DNA from: Sulfurimonas sp.
Lineage (GTDB): Bacteria > Campylobacterota > Campylobacteria > Campylobacterales > Sulfurimonadaceae
Direction of reading: 5' to 3'
Length of the DNA: 34,266 bases
NCBI GenBank assembly: GCA_027013295.1
Contig: JALUXP010000072.1
Location: 1 to 34,266 of the forward strand
Each line of letters starts with the position of its first letter. Positions within the stretch are counted from its first letter, which is position 1. The notes below the pieces were generated by a model that saw nothing but the letters and a program-made list of their open reading frames with translations, searched no databases and had not been told where the DNA came from. The position numbers were made by a program, and so were the translations under genes. Shown here piece by piece: positions 7,976-17,192 of this stretch.

Positions 7976-9604
7976 ATATTACGCTTTGTATTCATCTTCT
8001 TAACATTTACATATATATTGAGTGCCAATGTTATCCTAGATAATGCGACAAAGAAAGTCGATAATTTTACTTTGTCTTATCTTTACGACCCATCTCAACT
8101 CCTGAGTGTTGAGCAAATATCACAAACAAAATTTACAAAAACTTTACCATCACAATTTTCTTTTGGCTACATAGATGGGACAACTTGGTACAAAATAACA
8201 GTGGAAAATCAAAGTGATACAGAGGAGTTCATTTTATCATTTCTTGAACCTTTCTCTGATGCACTTAACCTCTATAGAGAGCAAGATGGCAGCTTTATTG
8301 AGAGTAAAAATGGTCTAAGTGTACCCCTTGATAAAAGAGAGGTTTATGACTCCAATCCAACTTTTAATCTATATATAAAAAAAGGACAAACAAAAACATA
8401 TTACATTGAGGCTTATTCTAAGTTTTCATCAGCGGGTGAGTTTGCGATATATGATAAAGATACTTATACTGCCAAAGCCAAACCATTTTTTATAGCAAAA
8501 TATATGTTTTATTTTGGGAGTTTGTTTATTGTTTTTCTTTTCAATCTCTTTTTATTTGTAACAGTAAAAGATAGAATATATGCTTACTACACTGCCTACA
8601 CTCTCACCTATGCCTTGTTTGTACTTGTGCTTAGCGGGTTTGATCTGTATTTTGGGTTTGAATCTTGGCATGAGCGTTTTCACATAGTGACACCACTTGT
8701 GATGGTGTTTTTAGTGTTGTTTTCAAGTTATTTTTTACAAACAAGGGTGTTTTACCCAAAACTTTTTAAACTCCTCATGGCAAATGTTCTTGTCTATGCT
8801 ATGCTTGTACCACTCGTCTTCATAACTGTAGATCCTTGGATTGAAGTTGCCAATGCAATCACAACTTTCACCTTTATACTCCTCATAATCATAGCGATTA
8901 TGACCATCAAAAAAGGTTTCACATTAGCGAAATATTATCTTTTTATCATGCTTATCTATATATCTTCGCTCGCCCTTATGAGCTCTGTTTTGATGGGAGA
9001 CATACCAAATACACACTTCAATAGATACATTTTTATCGTAGCTTCGTATCTTGAGATCATCTCATTTTCTCTTATCTTAGCAAAGATATACTCCCAAACA
9101 AATTCTGCTAGACAAAGAGATCCGCTTACTGGTCTTTACAGTAGACGTTACTTCTCAAATATAGCAGATGAAAATTTAAAATTATCAAAACAAGATAAAC
9201 AAGCTTTTTCTATACTTATGATAGGTATTGACCTCTTTAGAGAGATCAATGAAACCTATGGACATAAAGCTGGAGATGAGATCCTTATACAACTTTCTAA
9301 AAAACTCGTTGAGCTATCACGCATACAAGATATTGTCTCAAAACATGGGGGAGAGGAGTTTATCATGCTTCTTCCAGATACCAACACACCTGAGGCTATA
9401 CGCATCGCCAATTCTATTCGCCAAGAGATACAAGATATGAATTTCAAACTCAACTCTGGTGAGACCTTTAGCATAACAATAAGCATAGGTGTATCTCAAG
9501 CTACTTTTGATGACAACCTCTCCATAGAAAAAATTATACTAGATGCTGATATCAATCTCTATCAAGCCAAAGAAAATGGAGTAAACAAAGTTTATTCTGT
9601 TTAA
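7976..9604 (+). CDS. 7TM-DISM membrane diguanylate cyclase (GGDEF), apparent ATA start
   Basis: Periplasmic 7TMR-DISMED2-type beta domain (first about 175 residues), seven hydrophobic segments (about 178-375), then a GGDEF domain. The active-site motif is intact as GGEEF at about 458-462 (numbered from 7976), and RIQD exactly five residues before it matches the c-di-GMP inhibitory I-site. It should make c-di-GMP from two GTP in response to an outside ligand. Start: the first usual start codon is TTG 8018, but the twelve codons before it encode a typical signal peptide (LRFVFIFLTFTYILSA). An AAGGA Shine-Dalgarno lies six bases before ATA 7976, and a stop (TAA 7970) closes the frame just upstream. 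I therefore place the start at ATA; a sequencing or real mutation of ATG is possible. Confidence 0.85.
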   Translation: MLRFVFIFLTFTYILSANVILDNATKKVDNFTLSYLYDPSQLLSVEQISQTKFTKTLPSQFSFGYIDGTTWYKITVENQSDTEEFILSFLEPFSDALNLYREQDGSFIESKNGLSVPLDKREVYDSNPTFNLYIKKGQTKTYYIEAYSKFSSAGEFAIYDKDTYTAKAKPFFIAKYMFYFGSLFIVFLFNLFLFVTVKDRIYAYYTAYTLTYALFVLVLSGFDLYFGFESWHERFHIVTPLVMVFLVLFSSYFLQTRVFYPKLFKLLMANVLVYAMLVPLVFITVDPWIEVANAITTFTFILLIIIAIMTIKKGFTLAKYYLFIMLIYISSLALMSSVLMGDIPNTHFNRYIFIVASYLEIISFSLILAKIYSQTNSARQRDPLTGLYSRRYFSNIADENLKLSKQDKQAFSILMIGIDLFREINETYGHKAGDEILIQLSKKLVELSRIQDIVSKHGGEEFIMLLPDTNTPEAIRIANSIRQEIQDMNFKLNSGETFSITISIGVSQATFDDNLSIEKIILDADINLYQAKENGVNKVYSV

Positions 9605-9640
9605 TTGAAATTTTGAGGCTATTTTTAAGTGCCTTTTGTA

Positions 9641-9646
9641 TATAAT
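9641..9646 (+). promoter_or_regulatory. -10 box for pyrG
   Basis: TGTATATAATTTCGC in the 69-bp gap after the cyclase gene, with a T-rich run upstream; Shine-Dalgarno AGGAGA precedes the ATG at 9674. Confidence 0.6.
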
Positions 9647-9673
9647 TTCGCAAATAAATATAGGAGATTTTGC

Positions 9674-11293
9674 ATGACTAAATACATTTTTGTTACAGGT
9701 GGCGTTTTAAGTTCTTTAGGAAAAGGTATCACTGCAGCGAGCGTTGGTACACTTCTCAAACACTCTGGCAAAAATGTAGGGATGCTCAAAATCGACCCAT
9801 ACATCAATGTTGACCCTGGTACGATGAGTCCATTAGAGCATGGAGAAGTTTTTGTCACAAAAGATGGCGCGGAGACAGACTTAGACATCGGGAACTATGA
9901 ACGATTTTTAGGCTCATCTTACTTAAAATCTTCTAACTTCACTACAGGACAGGTTTATTCTTCAGTTATAGAAAGAGAGCGTGCAGGTGGCTACTTGGGT
10001 CAAACTATCCAAGTTGTTCCCCATATCGTTGGAGAGATTGTTAGTCGCATCAAACTAGCAGGTGAAGATCATGACATCTTAGTCGTTGAGCTTGGTGGAA
10101 CTGTTGGCGATATTGAGGGGCTTCCCTTTATGGAGGCGATTCGTCAGATGAAACATGATGAGGAGGTTGCTGGAACTTTCTTTATCCATGTAACGCTTAT
10201 CCCTTACATCAAAGCAGCGGGTGAACTCAAATCAAAACCAACACAGCACTCAGTCCAAGAGCTTCGACGCATCGGTATCACTCCACAAATGATCATTGCA
10301 AGAAGTGAAAATGCTCTGCCTAAGACATTTAAGAAAAAGCTTGCTATGAGTTGTGATGTCACGCCAGATAGTGTCATAGAAGCTCTTGATGCTGCTACTA
10401 TTTACGATATTCCTGTGACTTTTTTACGACAAAACATCTTAAAACCTATAGCAAAAGAGCTTGAACTAGGTGAACTAAATCCCGATATGGAAAAATGGGA
10501 TACTTTGGTTAAAAAGATAGTCCAACCAAAAGAGAAAACCATCGTTGGATTTGTAGGAAAATACCTTGAGCTTAAAGAGGCCTACAAGTCTTTGACAGAG
10601 TCTCTTATCCATTGTGGAGCACATCTTGATGCACGAGTAGAGATAACTTGGGTCGATTCAGAGGAGATAGAAGAAAAAGGTGCCGAGGCACTTTTAGCTG
10701 ACTGTGACTCTGTTCTTGTCGCTGGTGGTTTTGGAAGTCGTGGTGTAGAGGGTAAAATCCAAGCTATACAATATGCAAGAGAACATAAAGTTCCTTATCT
10801 TGGCATCTGCCTTGGTATGCAACTCACGCTAGTTGAATATGCAAGAAATGTCCTTGGGTTAGAGGGTGCAAACTCTATAGAATTTGATGAAAATACTCCA
10901 CACCCTATGATATATCTCATAGATAACTTTTTAGACCAAAGTGGCGACACACAACTAAGAACACATAAGTCACCAATGGGAGGAACACTTCGTTTAGGTG
11001 AATACCCTTGTGACACAAAAGAGGGTTCTCTGCTAAGAGAGGCTTATCATGGTGAAAAAACTATCTACGAAAGACATCGCCATCGTTATGAAGCAAATCC
11101 TACTTACCGTGAAGCTTTAGAAAAAGCTGGGATGATAGTCACTGGAGAGTCAAATGGTCTCATAGAAACGGTAGAGATAAAAGGGCATCCTTGGTTTTTA
11201 GGTGTCCAGTTTCACCCAGAGTTTACCTCAAGACTACAAACTCCAAACCCTTCAATCTTGGCTTTTGTAAAAGCTAGTTTGAGTGCGGAGTAA
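9674..11293 (+). CDS. pyrG: CTP synthase
   Basis: 539 aa when started at ATG 9674 ([11 protein letters not shown]), which has AGGAGA seven bases upstream; a longer in-frame reading from 9629 lies over the promoter. The N-terminal amidoligase domain shows [13 protein letters not shown] (P-loop) and [20 protein letters not shown]. The C-terminal class I glutaminase has nucleophile Cys379 in GICLGMQL and the His514/Glu516 pair in FHPEF. It aminates UTP to CTP using glutamine and ATP. Its last 42 bp overlap the 3' end of the opposing methyltransferase gene. Confidence 0.97.
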   Translation: MTKYIFVTGGVLSSLGKGITAASVGTLLKHSGKNVGMLKIDPYINVDPGTMSPLEHGEVFVTKDGAETDLDIGNYERFLGSSYLKSSNFTTGQVYSSVIERERAGGYLGQTIQVVPHIVGEIVSRIKLAGEDHDILVVELGGTVGDIEGLPFMEAIRQMKHDEEVAGTFFIHVTLIPYIKAAGELKSKPTQHSVQELRRIGITPQMIIARSENALPKTFKKKLAMSCDVTPDSVIEALDAATIYDIPVTFLRQNILKPIAKELELGELNPDMEKWDTLVKKIVQPKEKTIVGFVGKYLELKEAYKSLTESLIHCGAHLDARVEITWVDSEEIEEKGAEALLADCDSVLVAGGFGSRGVEGKIQAIQYAREHKVPYLGICLGMQLTLVEYARNVLGLEGANSIEFDENTPHPMIYLIDNFLDQSGDTQLRTHKSPMGGTLRLGEYPCDTKEGSLLREAYHGEKTIYERHRHRYEANPTYREALEKAGMIVTGESNGLIETVEIKGHPWFLGVQFHPEFTSRLQTPNPSILAFVKASLSAE

Positions 11294-11917
11294 AATGCTT
11301 TTAATCCCATCATCTTTCACAACTTCAAATCCACTCATCTCTGCTAAAACCTCAAAACTTTTTGGTCTAAAAAAACAGATGTGAGTTGGGTCATTTTTGT
11401 ACCACCATTTTTTAAAATCTTCAATATCATTGGTATGAAACTGCGTCATGATGGCAAGTAATCCATTTTCATTGAGATGCTTTGCAAAAAACTCAAAAAT
11501 CTCTTTGGGATGCTCTATATGTTCGAGTACCTCTGTGGAGGTGATGAGGTCGTATCTTTTGCCTTCATAAACTTTAGTGGGTGAAAAATATTTGTCATAG
11601 ATATCTACCTCAAACCCTTTTTCTTTGAGTAGTTGAGAAAGTACAGGTCCTGGACCACTTCCAAACTCTAGTACAGTTGAGATGCTCTCTGCATATGGCT
11701 CAAATGTTGTACTCATAAATTTTTCAAACATCTCCACATAACCTGTTGATTCTATGGTGTTATTGTGGTTGTTGTATTGGGCGAGTTCTTTGTCTGAGCT
11801 AACATAATTTTTTGGATTTTTGAAGATAAATTCACACTTTTTACAGTGAAAAAACTCCCAGCTGTTTCGCTTATCTTCTATCGCTATTGTTGGGGCATTA
11901 CATATCTTGCAGAGCAT
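11252..11917 (-). CDS. Zinc-ribbon class I SAM-dependent methyltransferase, substrate unknown
   Basis: 221 aa. Cys3, Cys6, Cys25 and Cys28 form a CxxC...CxxC zinc ribbon ahead of a methyltransferase fold: motif [11 protein letters not shown] (82-91), the [11 protein letters not shown] segment typical of UbiE/Methyltransf_12-type enzymes, and [13 protein letters not shown] near the end. No substrate can be named. The gene is convergent with pyrG and its last 42 bp, including the stop, lie inside pyrG, so its C-terminal 13 residues are encoded antisense to the CTP synthase tail. It is divergent from thrS. Confidence 0.75.
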   Translation of the reverse strand: MLCKICNAPTIAIEDKRNSWEFFHCKKCEFIFKNPKNYVSSDKELAQYNNHNNTIESTGYVEMFEKFMSTTFEPYAESISTVLEFGSGPGPVLSQLLKEKGFEVDIYDKYFSPTKVYEGKRYDLITSTEVLEHIEHPKEIFEFFAKHLNENGLLAIMTQFHTNDIEDFKKWWYKNDPTHICFFRPKSFEVLAEMSGFEVVKDDGIKSILLRTQTSFYKSQD

Positions 11918-11943
11918 TAACCCTCTTTAAAGTGATTTTTAGG

Positions 11944-11949
11944 TATTAT
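11944..11949 (+). promoter_or_regulatory. -10 box for thrS-infC
   Basis: TATTAT after TTTTTAGG in the short gap between the methyltransferase start (11917) and thrS. Confidence 0.4.
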
Positions 11950-11979
11950 AGCGAAAATTTTTACATAGGAATATTGAAT

Positions 11980-13788
11980 TTGGATGCAATAGCACTAAAA
12001 CACAATGATGAGATAATAGACTTACAAACTGCTGCTGTACTAGGCATAGAGGGTGAACCAATAGAGTTAGATAACTCTAATGATGCACTTGAAGTTTTAC
12101 GCCATTCTACTGCACACCTGATGGCACAAGCGATTAAATCACTCTATACAAATGCAAAGTTTTTTGTTGGTCCAGTGGTAAAAGAGGGCTTTTACTATGA
12201 CTTTAAAGTGGATGAAGAGATAGGTGAAGCTGATCTAAAAAAGATAGAAAAACAGATGATAAGTTTTGCAAAGAAGAAGTATGAGATCGAGCGTTATGAG
12301 ATCACTATGGAAGAAGCAAAATTAAAATTTGGAAATGACGAATTGAAACTTGATGTTTTAAAGCGTATCTCAGATGCGAAAGTTTCTATCTACAAGCAGG
12401 GTGATTTTGAAGACCTTTGTCGTGGTCCACACCTTCCAAATATCCGAGATATTCGTTTCTTTAAACTCACAAAGATTGCTGGGGCTTACCGTGGAGGGGA
12501 CTCTAAAAACGAGATGTTAACGCGTATCTATGGAATCGCATTTGCAGATAAAGAGTCACTCAAAGCACATATAGACATGTTAGCCCAAGCTGCAAAAAGA
12601 GACCATAGAAAAATCGGAAATGAGATGAAGCTTTTTACCTTTCGTGAAGAGGTTGGTGCTGGTTTTCCCATCTGGTTGCCTGCTGGTGGAAGACTGCGTG
12701 CACGCTTAGAAAGCCTACTTTTTAAAGCACACCGTAAACGAGGTTATGAGCCTGTGCGTGGACCAGAGATGTTGCGTTCTGACCTTTGGAAAACATCTGG
12801 ACACTACCAAAACTATGGTGAAAATATGTACTTCACTAAGATCGATGATGTCGAGTTCGGTGTCAAACCTATGAACTGTGTCGGACACATAAAAGTATAT
12901 GAAGATGAGTTACACTCTTATCGTGATCTGCCTATTAAGTATTTTGAATACGGTGTAGTGCATCGTCATGAGTTTACAGGAGCGTTGCATGGACTTTTCC
13001 GTGTCCGTGAGTTCACACAAGATGATGCACACATCTTTTGTACAGTGGATCAGATAGAAGAACAAATCATCGATGTCGTTGAGTTTGTTGATAAGATTAT
13101 GTCAACCTTTGGATTTGAGTACAAAATGATGATAAGCACCAAACCCGAAAAAGCAGTTGGTGATGCCGAGGTTTGGCAAAAGAGTGAACAAGCACTTAAA
13201 AATGCGATGGAAGTGCATAACCTACCTTACGAAATAGATGAGGGTGGTGGAGCTTTTTATGGTCCTAAAATCGACATCAAGATTACAGATGCCATTGGTC
13301 GTGAGTGGCAATGTGGAACTATTCAGCTAGACAATAATCTTCCAGCACGCTTTGAACTTGAGTATAACGGTGAAGAGAACGAAAAAATTCAACCTGTTAT
13401 GATACATCGTGCAATTCTTGGCTCATTTGAGCGTTTTATTGGTATCTTGACTGAGCATTATGCAGGGGAGTTTCCAATGTTTATAGCTCCAACTCAAGTA
13501 GCTATCATCCCAATTGCAGATACACACAAAGAATATGCTAAGCTTTTATCCGATAAACTTATCGACATAAATGCCGATAGTATGATATATGACAAAAATG
13601 ATTCTTTAAATAAAAGAATCCGTACAGCTGAAAAGAGCCGTGTACCTATGCTAGTCATCATCGGTGACGAAGAAGTAGAGGGTAAAACAGTAGCCGTTCG
13701 CGATAGAGTTAGCCGTGAACAATATAACCTAAGTGAAGAGGAATTCTTAACACTTATACAAACTAAACTAAATGAGGTAAATTTTTGA
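11980..13788 (+). CDS. thrS: Threonyl-tRNA synthetase (TTG start)
   Basis: About 602 aa, class II synthetase. After a shortened N-terminal region (no full TGS domain, as in other Campylobacterota) comes the editing domain with HSTAHLMAQ and the DLCRGPHL segment. The catalytic domain has KPMNCVGH and [13 protein letters not shown], holding the zinc Cys and His ligands, and an anticodon-binding domain closes the protein. Start: no ATG exists between the promoter and conserved sequence. TTG 11980 lies nine bases after AGGA (11967-11970); TTG 11974 is too close. It charges tRNA-Thr. The stop overlaps the infC start. Confidence 0.93.
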   Translation: MDAIALKHNDEIIDLQTAAVLGIEGEPIELDNSNDALEVLRHSTAHLMAQAIKSLYTNAKFFVGPVVKEGFYYDFKVDEEIGEADLKKIEKQMISFAKKKYEIERYEITMEEAKLKFGNDELKLDVLKRISDAKVSIYKQGDFEDLCRGPHLPNIRDIRFFKLTKIAGAYRGGDSKNEMLTRIYGIAFADKESLKAHIDMLAQAAKRDHRKIGNEMKLFTFREEVGAGFPIWLPAGGRLRARLESLLFKAHRKRGYEPVRGPEMLRSDLWKTSGHYQNYGENMYFTKIDDVEFGVKPMNCVGHIKVYEDELHSYRDLPIKYFEYGVVHRHEFTGALHGLFRVREFTQDDAHIFCTVDQIEEQIIDVVEFVDKIMSTFGFEYKMMISTKPEKAVGDAEVWQKSEQALKNAMEVHNLPYEIDEGGGAFYGPKIDIKITDAIGREWQCGTIQLDNNLPARFELEYNGEENEKIQPVMIHRAILGSFERFIGILTEHYAGEFPMFIAPTQVAIIPIADTHKEYAKLLSDKLIDINADSMIYDKNDSLNKRIRTAEKSRVPMLVIIGDEEVEGKTVAVRDRVSREQYNLSEEEFLTLIQTKLNEVNF

Positions 13789-14300
13789 GTAAAAAAGACC
13801 GCGTAATAATGAATGACGATATTCGTGCATCTGAGTTAAGATGTACGATAGATGGTGGAGAATCTTTAGGGATAATCTCAACAGATGAAGCAATGCTTAA
13901 AGCAAATGAACTTAATCTTGATTTAGTTCTTATTGCTCCAGATGCAAAACCACCAGTTGCTAAGATTATGGACTACGGTAAATACAAATACCAAAAAGAA
14001 AAACAACTCAAAGAACAAAGAAAAAATCAAGTAAAAATCGTTGTAAAAGAGATAAAACTCTCTGTTAAAATTGCTGAAAATGATGTAACCTACAAAGTCA
14101 AACATGCAAGAGAGTTTTTAGAAAAAGGTTTTCATGTAAAATTTCGCGTTTTCTTAAGAGGACGAGAGATGGCAAATCCAGATGCTGGCAAGCAAGTGCT
14201 TCTTCGTGTTTGGCCAATGGTTGAGGATATCGGCGTGATGGAAAAACCACCAAAATTTGAAGGTCGTTACTTCAATATGTATGTAACTCCGCAAAAGTAG
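13785..14300 (+). CDS. infC: Translation initiation factor IF-3 (TTG start)
   Basis: 171 aa. The N-terminal domain contains GIISTDEAM and [20 protein letters not shown], the conserved linker helix follows (KEQRKNQ), and the C-terminal ribosome-binding domain holds KEIKLSVKI and [12 protein letters not shown]-3 keeps 30S subunits free and rejects wrong start codons. The start is TTG 13785, overlapping the thrS TGA by three bases, with GAGG seven bases upstream; a rare start codon in infC fits known IF-3 autocontrol. An in-frame ATG at 13809 would lose conserved residues. rpmI and rplT do not follow. Confidence 0.94.
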   Translation: MSKKDRVIMNDDIRASELRCTIDGGESLGIISTDEAMLKANELNLDLVLIAPDAKPPVAKIMDYGKYKYQKEKQLKEQRKNQVKIVVKEIKLSVKIAENDVTYKVKHAREFLEKGFHVKFRVFLRGREMANPDAGKQVLLRVWPMVEDIGVMEKPPKFEGRYFNMYVTPQK

Positions 14301-14319
14301 TGTTAGTTAACTAAGCATA

Positions 14320-14349
14320 AAGCTAAAATCTATTTAAGGATTTTAGCTT
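14320..14349. terminator. Shared hairpin between convergent infC and the MFS gene
   Basis: AAGCTAAAATC (14320-14330) pairs perfectly with GATTTTAGCTT (14339-14349) over 11 bp, loop 8 nt. It includes the stop codon region of the MFS gene. There is no long T-run on either side. A 12-bp palindrome TTAGTTAACTAA (14303-14314) stands just before it. Confidence 0.45.
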
Positions 14350-15655
14350 CTATCTCACTCTCTTGAAGTTTTTCTGATGCATATTTGACTACGACAACAT
14401 TTTCTGTTTCGTTGATAAACCACTCAGCTATGTGTTCATGTTCTAATGCATTAAGCTTATCAAAGTCTATATCATCCTTAGGGGTGATAAGGTGAGAATA
14501 CCTAAGTGGGTTTTGCATCTTCATAGCTGTCCACAATAACCAGATAAACCCTATAGCCCCAATACTTAAACCAAGTGTTTGGCGACCACTGACATCTAAA
14601 AACAATCCTGCAAAAGTACCACCTAAAAATGTCATAAAGTATGCAACAGAGTTGGCAATTCCGAGTGCTGCACCTTTTTGATGCACTTTAGCAAATTTTG
14701 ATATCATCGACTGAACAAGTGGCTCCATCATGTTAAATGCTATAAAGAAAAAGATGACAGCTGTAACAAACACAGCGCTAGATGTTGTGAGACCCATCAT
14801 GATAAATGAGGCAGTAAAAAGGATGATTGATACCATAAATATCTGTTTTGGTATATTTCTCTTTTCGCCAAAAACAGCGGCAGGACCCATAGCGATAAGA
14901 CCTGCAACCATAGCAGGAAGATAGACCATCCATAGCTCACTCTTCTCCCAGCCAAATCCATACTCTGGTTTTGTTAAAAATATAGGGATGATAACAAACG
15001 CAGCTGTCATAAGTCCTTTTTGCATAGCATTAATGATGATCATGCTAAGAAGATTTGGATCTTTTAAGATATCCTTTGTGCTTGTTTTACCATGGTAGAT
15101 ATGCTTGATCTTTGGAGGTGTAGGGACTTTAGCAAACAAAACTATAATAGCCACAACAGCTAAAACCGCAGTGATAATGAAGATAGCACTAATACCATAA
15201 TGAGAAGCTATAACAGGTCCAAGAGCCATTGCTAGGGCAAAACTCATAGCGATAAAACCACCCATGATAGCCATAGCATGTCCACGAGTTTTCTCTTCGA
15301 CTAGGTCAGCAATCATCGCTGTGACAACAGAGCCTATTGCTCCAGCACCTTGCAAGAAACGACCAAGCATCAGCATATAGATATTTGTAGAATAGGCAGC
15401 TAGTAGTGAACCAACTAAAAATATAAGAAGACCTATGAGGATGGTTGGTTTCCTCCCTATCTTGTCACTCATCGTTCCAAAAGGCACTTGAAATATCGCT
15501 TGAGTCAGTGCATAGCCACCAACAATGATACCAACTAAAAATGGAGTAGCACCCTCTAAGTCAAGAGCATAGACAGACAAAACAGGAAGGACTAAAAACA
15601 GACCTAAAAATCTTAAAAATAGAATGGATGAAAGGGGGAAAACTTTTTTGAACAT
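14330..15655 (-). CDS. MFS transporter, YajR-like
   Basis: 441 aa with 12 predicted transmembrane helices. The N-terminal SILFLRFLGLFLVLPVLSVYA and the motif A loop GTMSDKIGRKP (60-70), followed by GRFLQGAGAIG, closely resemble the YajR group of drug/proton antiporters. After the last helix there is a soluble tail of roughly 60 residues that could correspond to the small ferredoxin-like (YAM) domain of YajR. It likely exports a small compound with proton exchange; the substrate is unknown. Transcribed alone, divergent from the histidine kinase. Confidence 0.8.
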   Translation of the reverse strand: MFKKVFPLSSILFLRFLGLFLVLPVLSVYALDLEGATPFLVGIIVGGYALTQAIFQVPFGTMSDKIGRKPTILIGLLIFLVGSLLAAYSTNIYMLMLGRFLQGAGAIGSVVTAMIADLVEEKTRGHAMAIMGGFIAMSFALAMALGPVIASHYGISAIFIITAVLAVVAIIVLFAKVPTPPKIKHIYHGKTSTKDILKDPNLLSMIIINAMQKGLMTAAFVIIPIFLTKPEYGFGWEKSELWMVYLPAMVAGLIAMGPAAVFGEKRNIPKQIFMVSIILFTASFIMMGLTTSSAVFVTAVIFFFIAFNMMEPLVQSMISKFAKVHQKGAALGIANSVAYFMTFLGGTFAGLFLDVSGRQTLGLSIGAIGFIWLLWTAMKMQNPLRYSHLITPKDDIDFDKLNALEHEHIAEWFINETENVVVVKYASEKLQESEIEAKILK

Positions 15656-15767
15656 GGTGTACCTTATATAATTTGGGTTTAATTATGCAAGTATAATAAA
15701 ATTTTGTATATAAGAGATAAAATTGTAATATAATTGATAACTTAAAGCTTAAGGTAATAATAGACTT

Positions 15768-15814
15768 TTGTGATATAAGAAGTCTAACATATAGTTGTGA
15801 TATAATTGTGATAT
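15768..15814 (+). repeat. Three direct repeats TTGTGATAT at the kinase promoter
   Basis: TTGTGATAT occurs at 15768-15776, 15795-15803 and 15806-15814, the last running into the kinase start codon. The first two extend to TTGTGATATAA. They surround the -10 box and may be operator half-sites or simply iterated -10-like sequence. Confidence 0.5.
15801..15806 (+). promoter_or_regulatory. -10 box for the kinase operon; implies a leaderless mRNA
   Basis: TATAAT ends seven bases before the ATG at 15813, so transcription would begin at or next to the start codon. No Shine-Dalgarno precedes the ATG and a TGA at 15798 rules out an upstream start in frame. Confidence 0.5.
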
Positions 15815-17192
15815 GGAAAGAATACTAGAATTTTTATCTACAATAGCAGACACTCCCCAAAATACAAAAGAGGAAAAAAGGCAGCATGCTTTTTTAATCT
15901 ACATAGGGATACTCATGAGTTTTGGTGGTTTGCTCTGGGGTACTATTGTGATGTCCTCAGGCTTATTTTATCAATCTTTTATCCCTTTTGCCTATGTTCT
16001 GGTCACTTTTGGAAATTATGTTTTGATCTATTATACAAAAGATTTCAATACGGGTCAGGCTGTGCAGTTGGGTATTAGTCTGCTTCTCCCTTTTATGCTT
16101 CAACTTGCACTTGGTGGGTTTGTGGCGAGTGGAGCTATGGTTTTGTGGTCTGTCATTACTATATTTGCAGCTTTTACTTATAAGCAAAACAATACAATTA
16201 TTCGATGGCTTTTTGTTTTTATTGGATTGATTATTTTAAGTGCAGTATTTGATGCAACAGCTGCGAGTCAAATGGAGACAGTCCCCCAAGAGATAAGTAT
16301 CTTGTTCTTTAGTATAAATATTATAGTTGTGTCAACAATTATTTTTACACTTTTTTATTATTTTGTAGGGAGCGAGAAGCGTTTTAGAACATCTTTGGAA
16401 GAGAATTTGATCTATGTTCAAAATGCACAAGAGAGTTTAGTAGAGAGTGAAAAGATGGCATCACTTGGTCGCTTGGTCGCAGGGGTAGCCCATGAGATAA
16501 ATACTCCTGTGGGTGTCTCCATCACAGCGGCTTCACATCTTGAAAAAAGTACAAAAGATTTTTTGAAGCTCTATCATGAAAAAAAAGTCAAAGAGAGTGA
16601 TTTTGATAGCTTTATTGAGGTTGCCAAAAACTCAAGTACAATGATTTTGCAAAACTTAGAACGGGCAGGTGAACTCATCACCTCTTTTAAGTCTCTCTCT
16701 GTAGATCAAAGTTTGGGAGATCTCAGAGAGATCAATGTCAAAGAGTATATCGACTCTATCATACTCTCTTTGGGTACAAAATCGCAAAAGAGTTCTTATC
16801 TTATTGAAGTTAAATGTCCTGATGATTTTGTGATAGATATAGTTGCTGGTTCTTTAGCACAGATAGTGACGAACTTGGTAGAAAATGCCTATATCCACGC
16901 TTTTAAAGATAGAGATAAGGGGCATATCCTCTTTGAGATAAAAGAGCAAGAGGGCAATATGGTATTGTTGTATGCAGACAATGGTAGGGGATTGAGCGAG
17001 GAAGAAAAAGAAAACTTTTTTGAGCCTTTTTATACAACAAAAAGAGATGAGGGTGGTAGTGGACTTGGCACACACATTATGTACAACCTTGTAACACAGT
17101 CTTTAGGTGGGCAGATAGCTTTTGTTACTAAGCTTGAAGATGGTTTAGCTCTTAAAATAACAATACCGATTATGGGAAATAAAGATGTTTGA
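15813..17192 (+). CDS. Six-helix membrane sensor histidine kinase
   Basis: 459 aa. Six transmembrane helices (about 26-48, 51-74, 83-100, 103-123, 129-149, 161-185) with almost no periplasmic domain suggest sensing within the membrane. A short coiled coil leads to the dimerisation domain, phospho-accepting His227 in GVAHEINTPVG, then an HATPase domain with N-box NLVENAYIHAF, G1 DNGRGLS and GGSGLGTHI. This is the class with Asn-Thr-Pro after the His (HEINTP). Its stop overlaps the response regulator start by eight bases, making them a kinase-regulator pair. The start lacks a ribosome binding site. Confidence 0.88.
   Translation: MERILEFLSTIADTPQNTKEEKRQHAFLIYIGILMSFGGLLWGTIVMSSGLFYQSFIPFAYVLVTFGNYVLIYYTKDFNTGQAVQLGISLLLPFMLQLALGGFVASGAMVLWSVITIFAAFTYKQNNTIIRWLFVFIGLIILSAVFDATAASQMETVPQEISILFFSINIIVVSTIIFTLFYYFVGSEKRFRTSLEENLIYVQNAQESLVESEKMASLGRLVAGVAHEINTPVGVSITAASHLEKSTKDFLKLYHEKKVKESDFDSFIEVAKNSSTMILQNLERAGELITSFKSLSVDQSLGDLREINVKEYIDSIILSLGTKSQKSSYLIEVKCPDDFVIDIVAGSLAQIVTNLVENAYIHAFKDRDKGHILFEIKEQEGNMVLLYADNGRGLSEEEKENFFEPFYTTKRDEGGSGLGTHIMYNLVTQSLGGQIAFVTKLEDGLALKITIPIMGNKDV

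Noticed and set aside
9629-9673. Upstream extension of pyrG from 9629
   Set aside because: Covers the TATAAT promoter and the Shine-Dalgarno; conserved CTP synthase sequence starts at 9674.
15674-15689. Second GG-N10-GC sigma-54-like match upstream of the histidine kinase
   Set aside because: Only TGG and TGCA fit; the central CAC-G region does not, and a good TATAAT box lies closer to the gene.
15768-15814. CRISPR-like array from the TTGTGATAT repeats
   Set aside because: Units are 9 bases with unequal, very short spacing and no cas genes.
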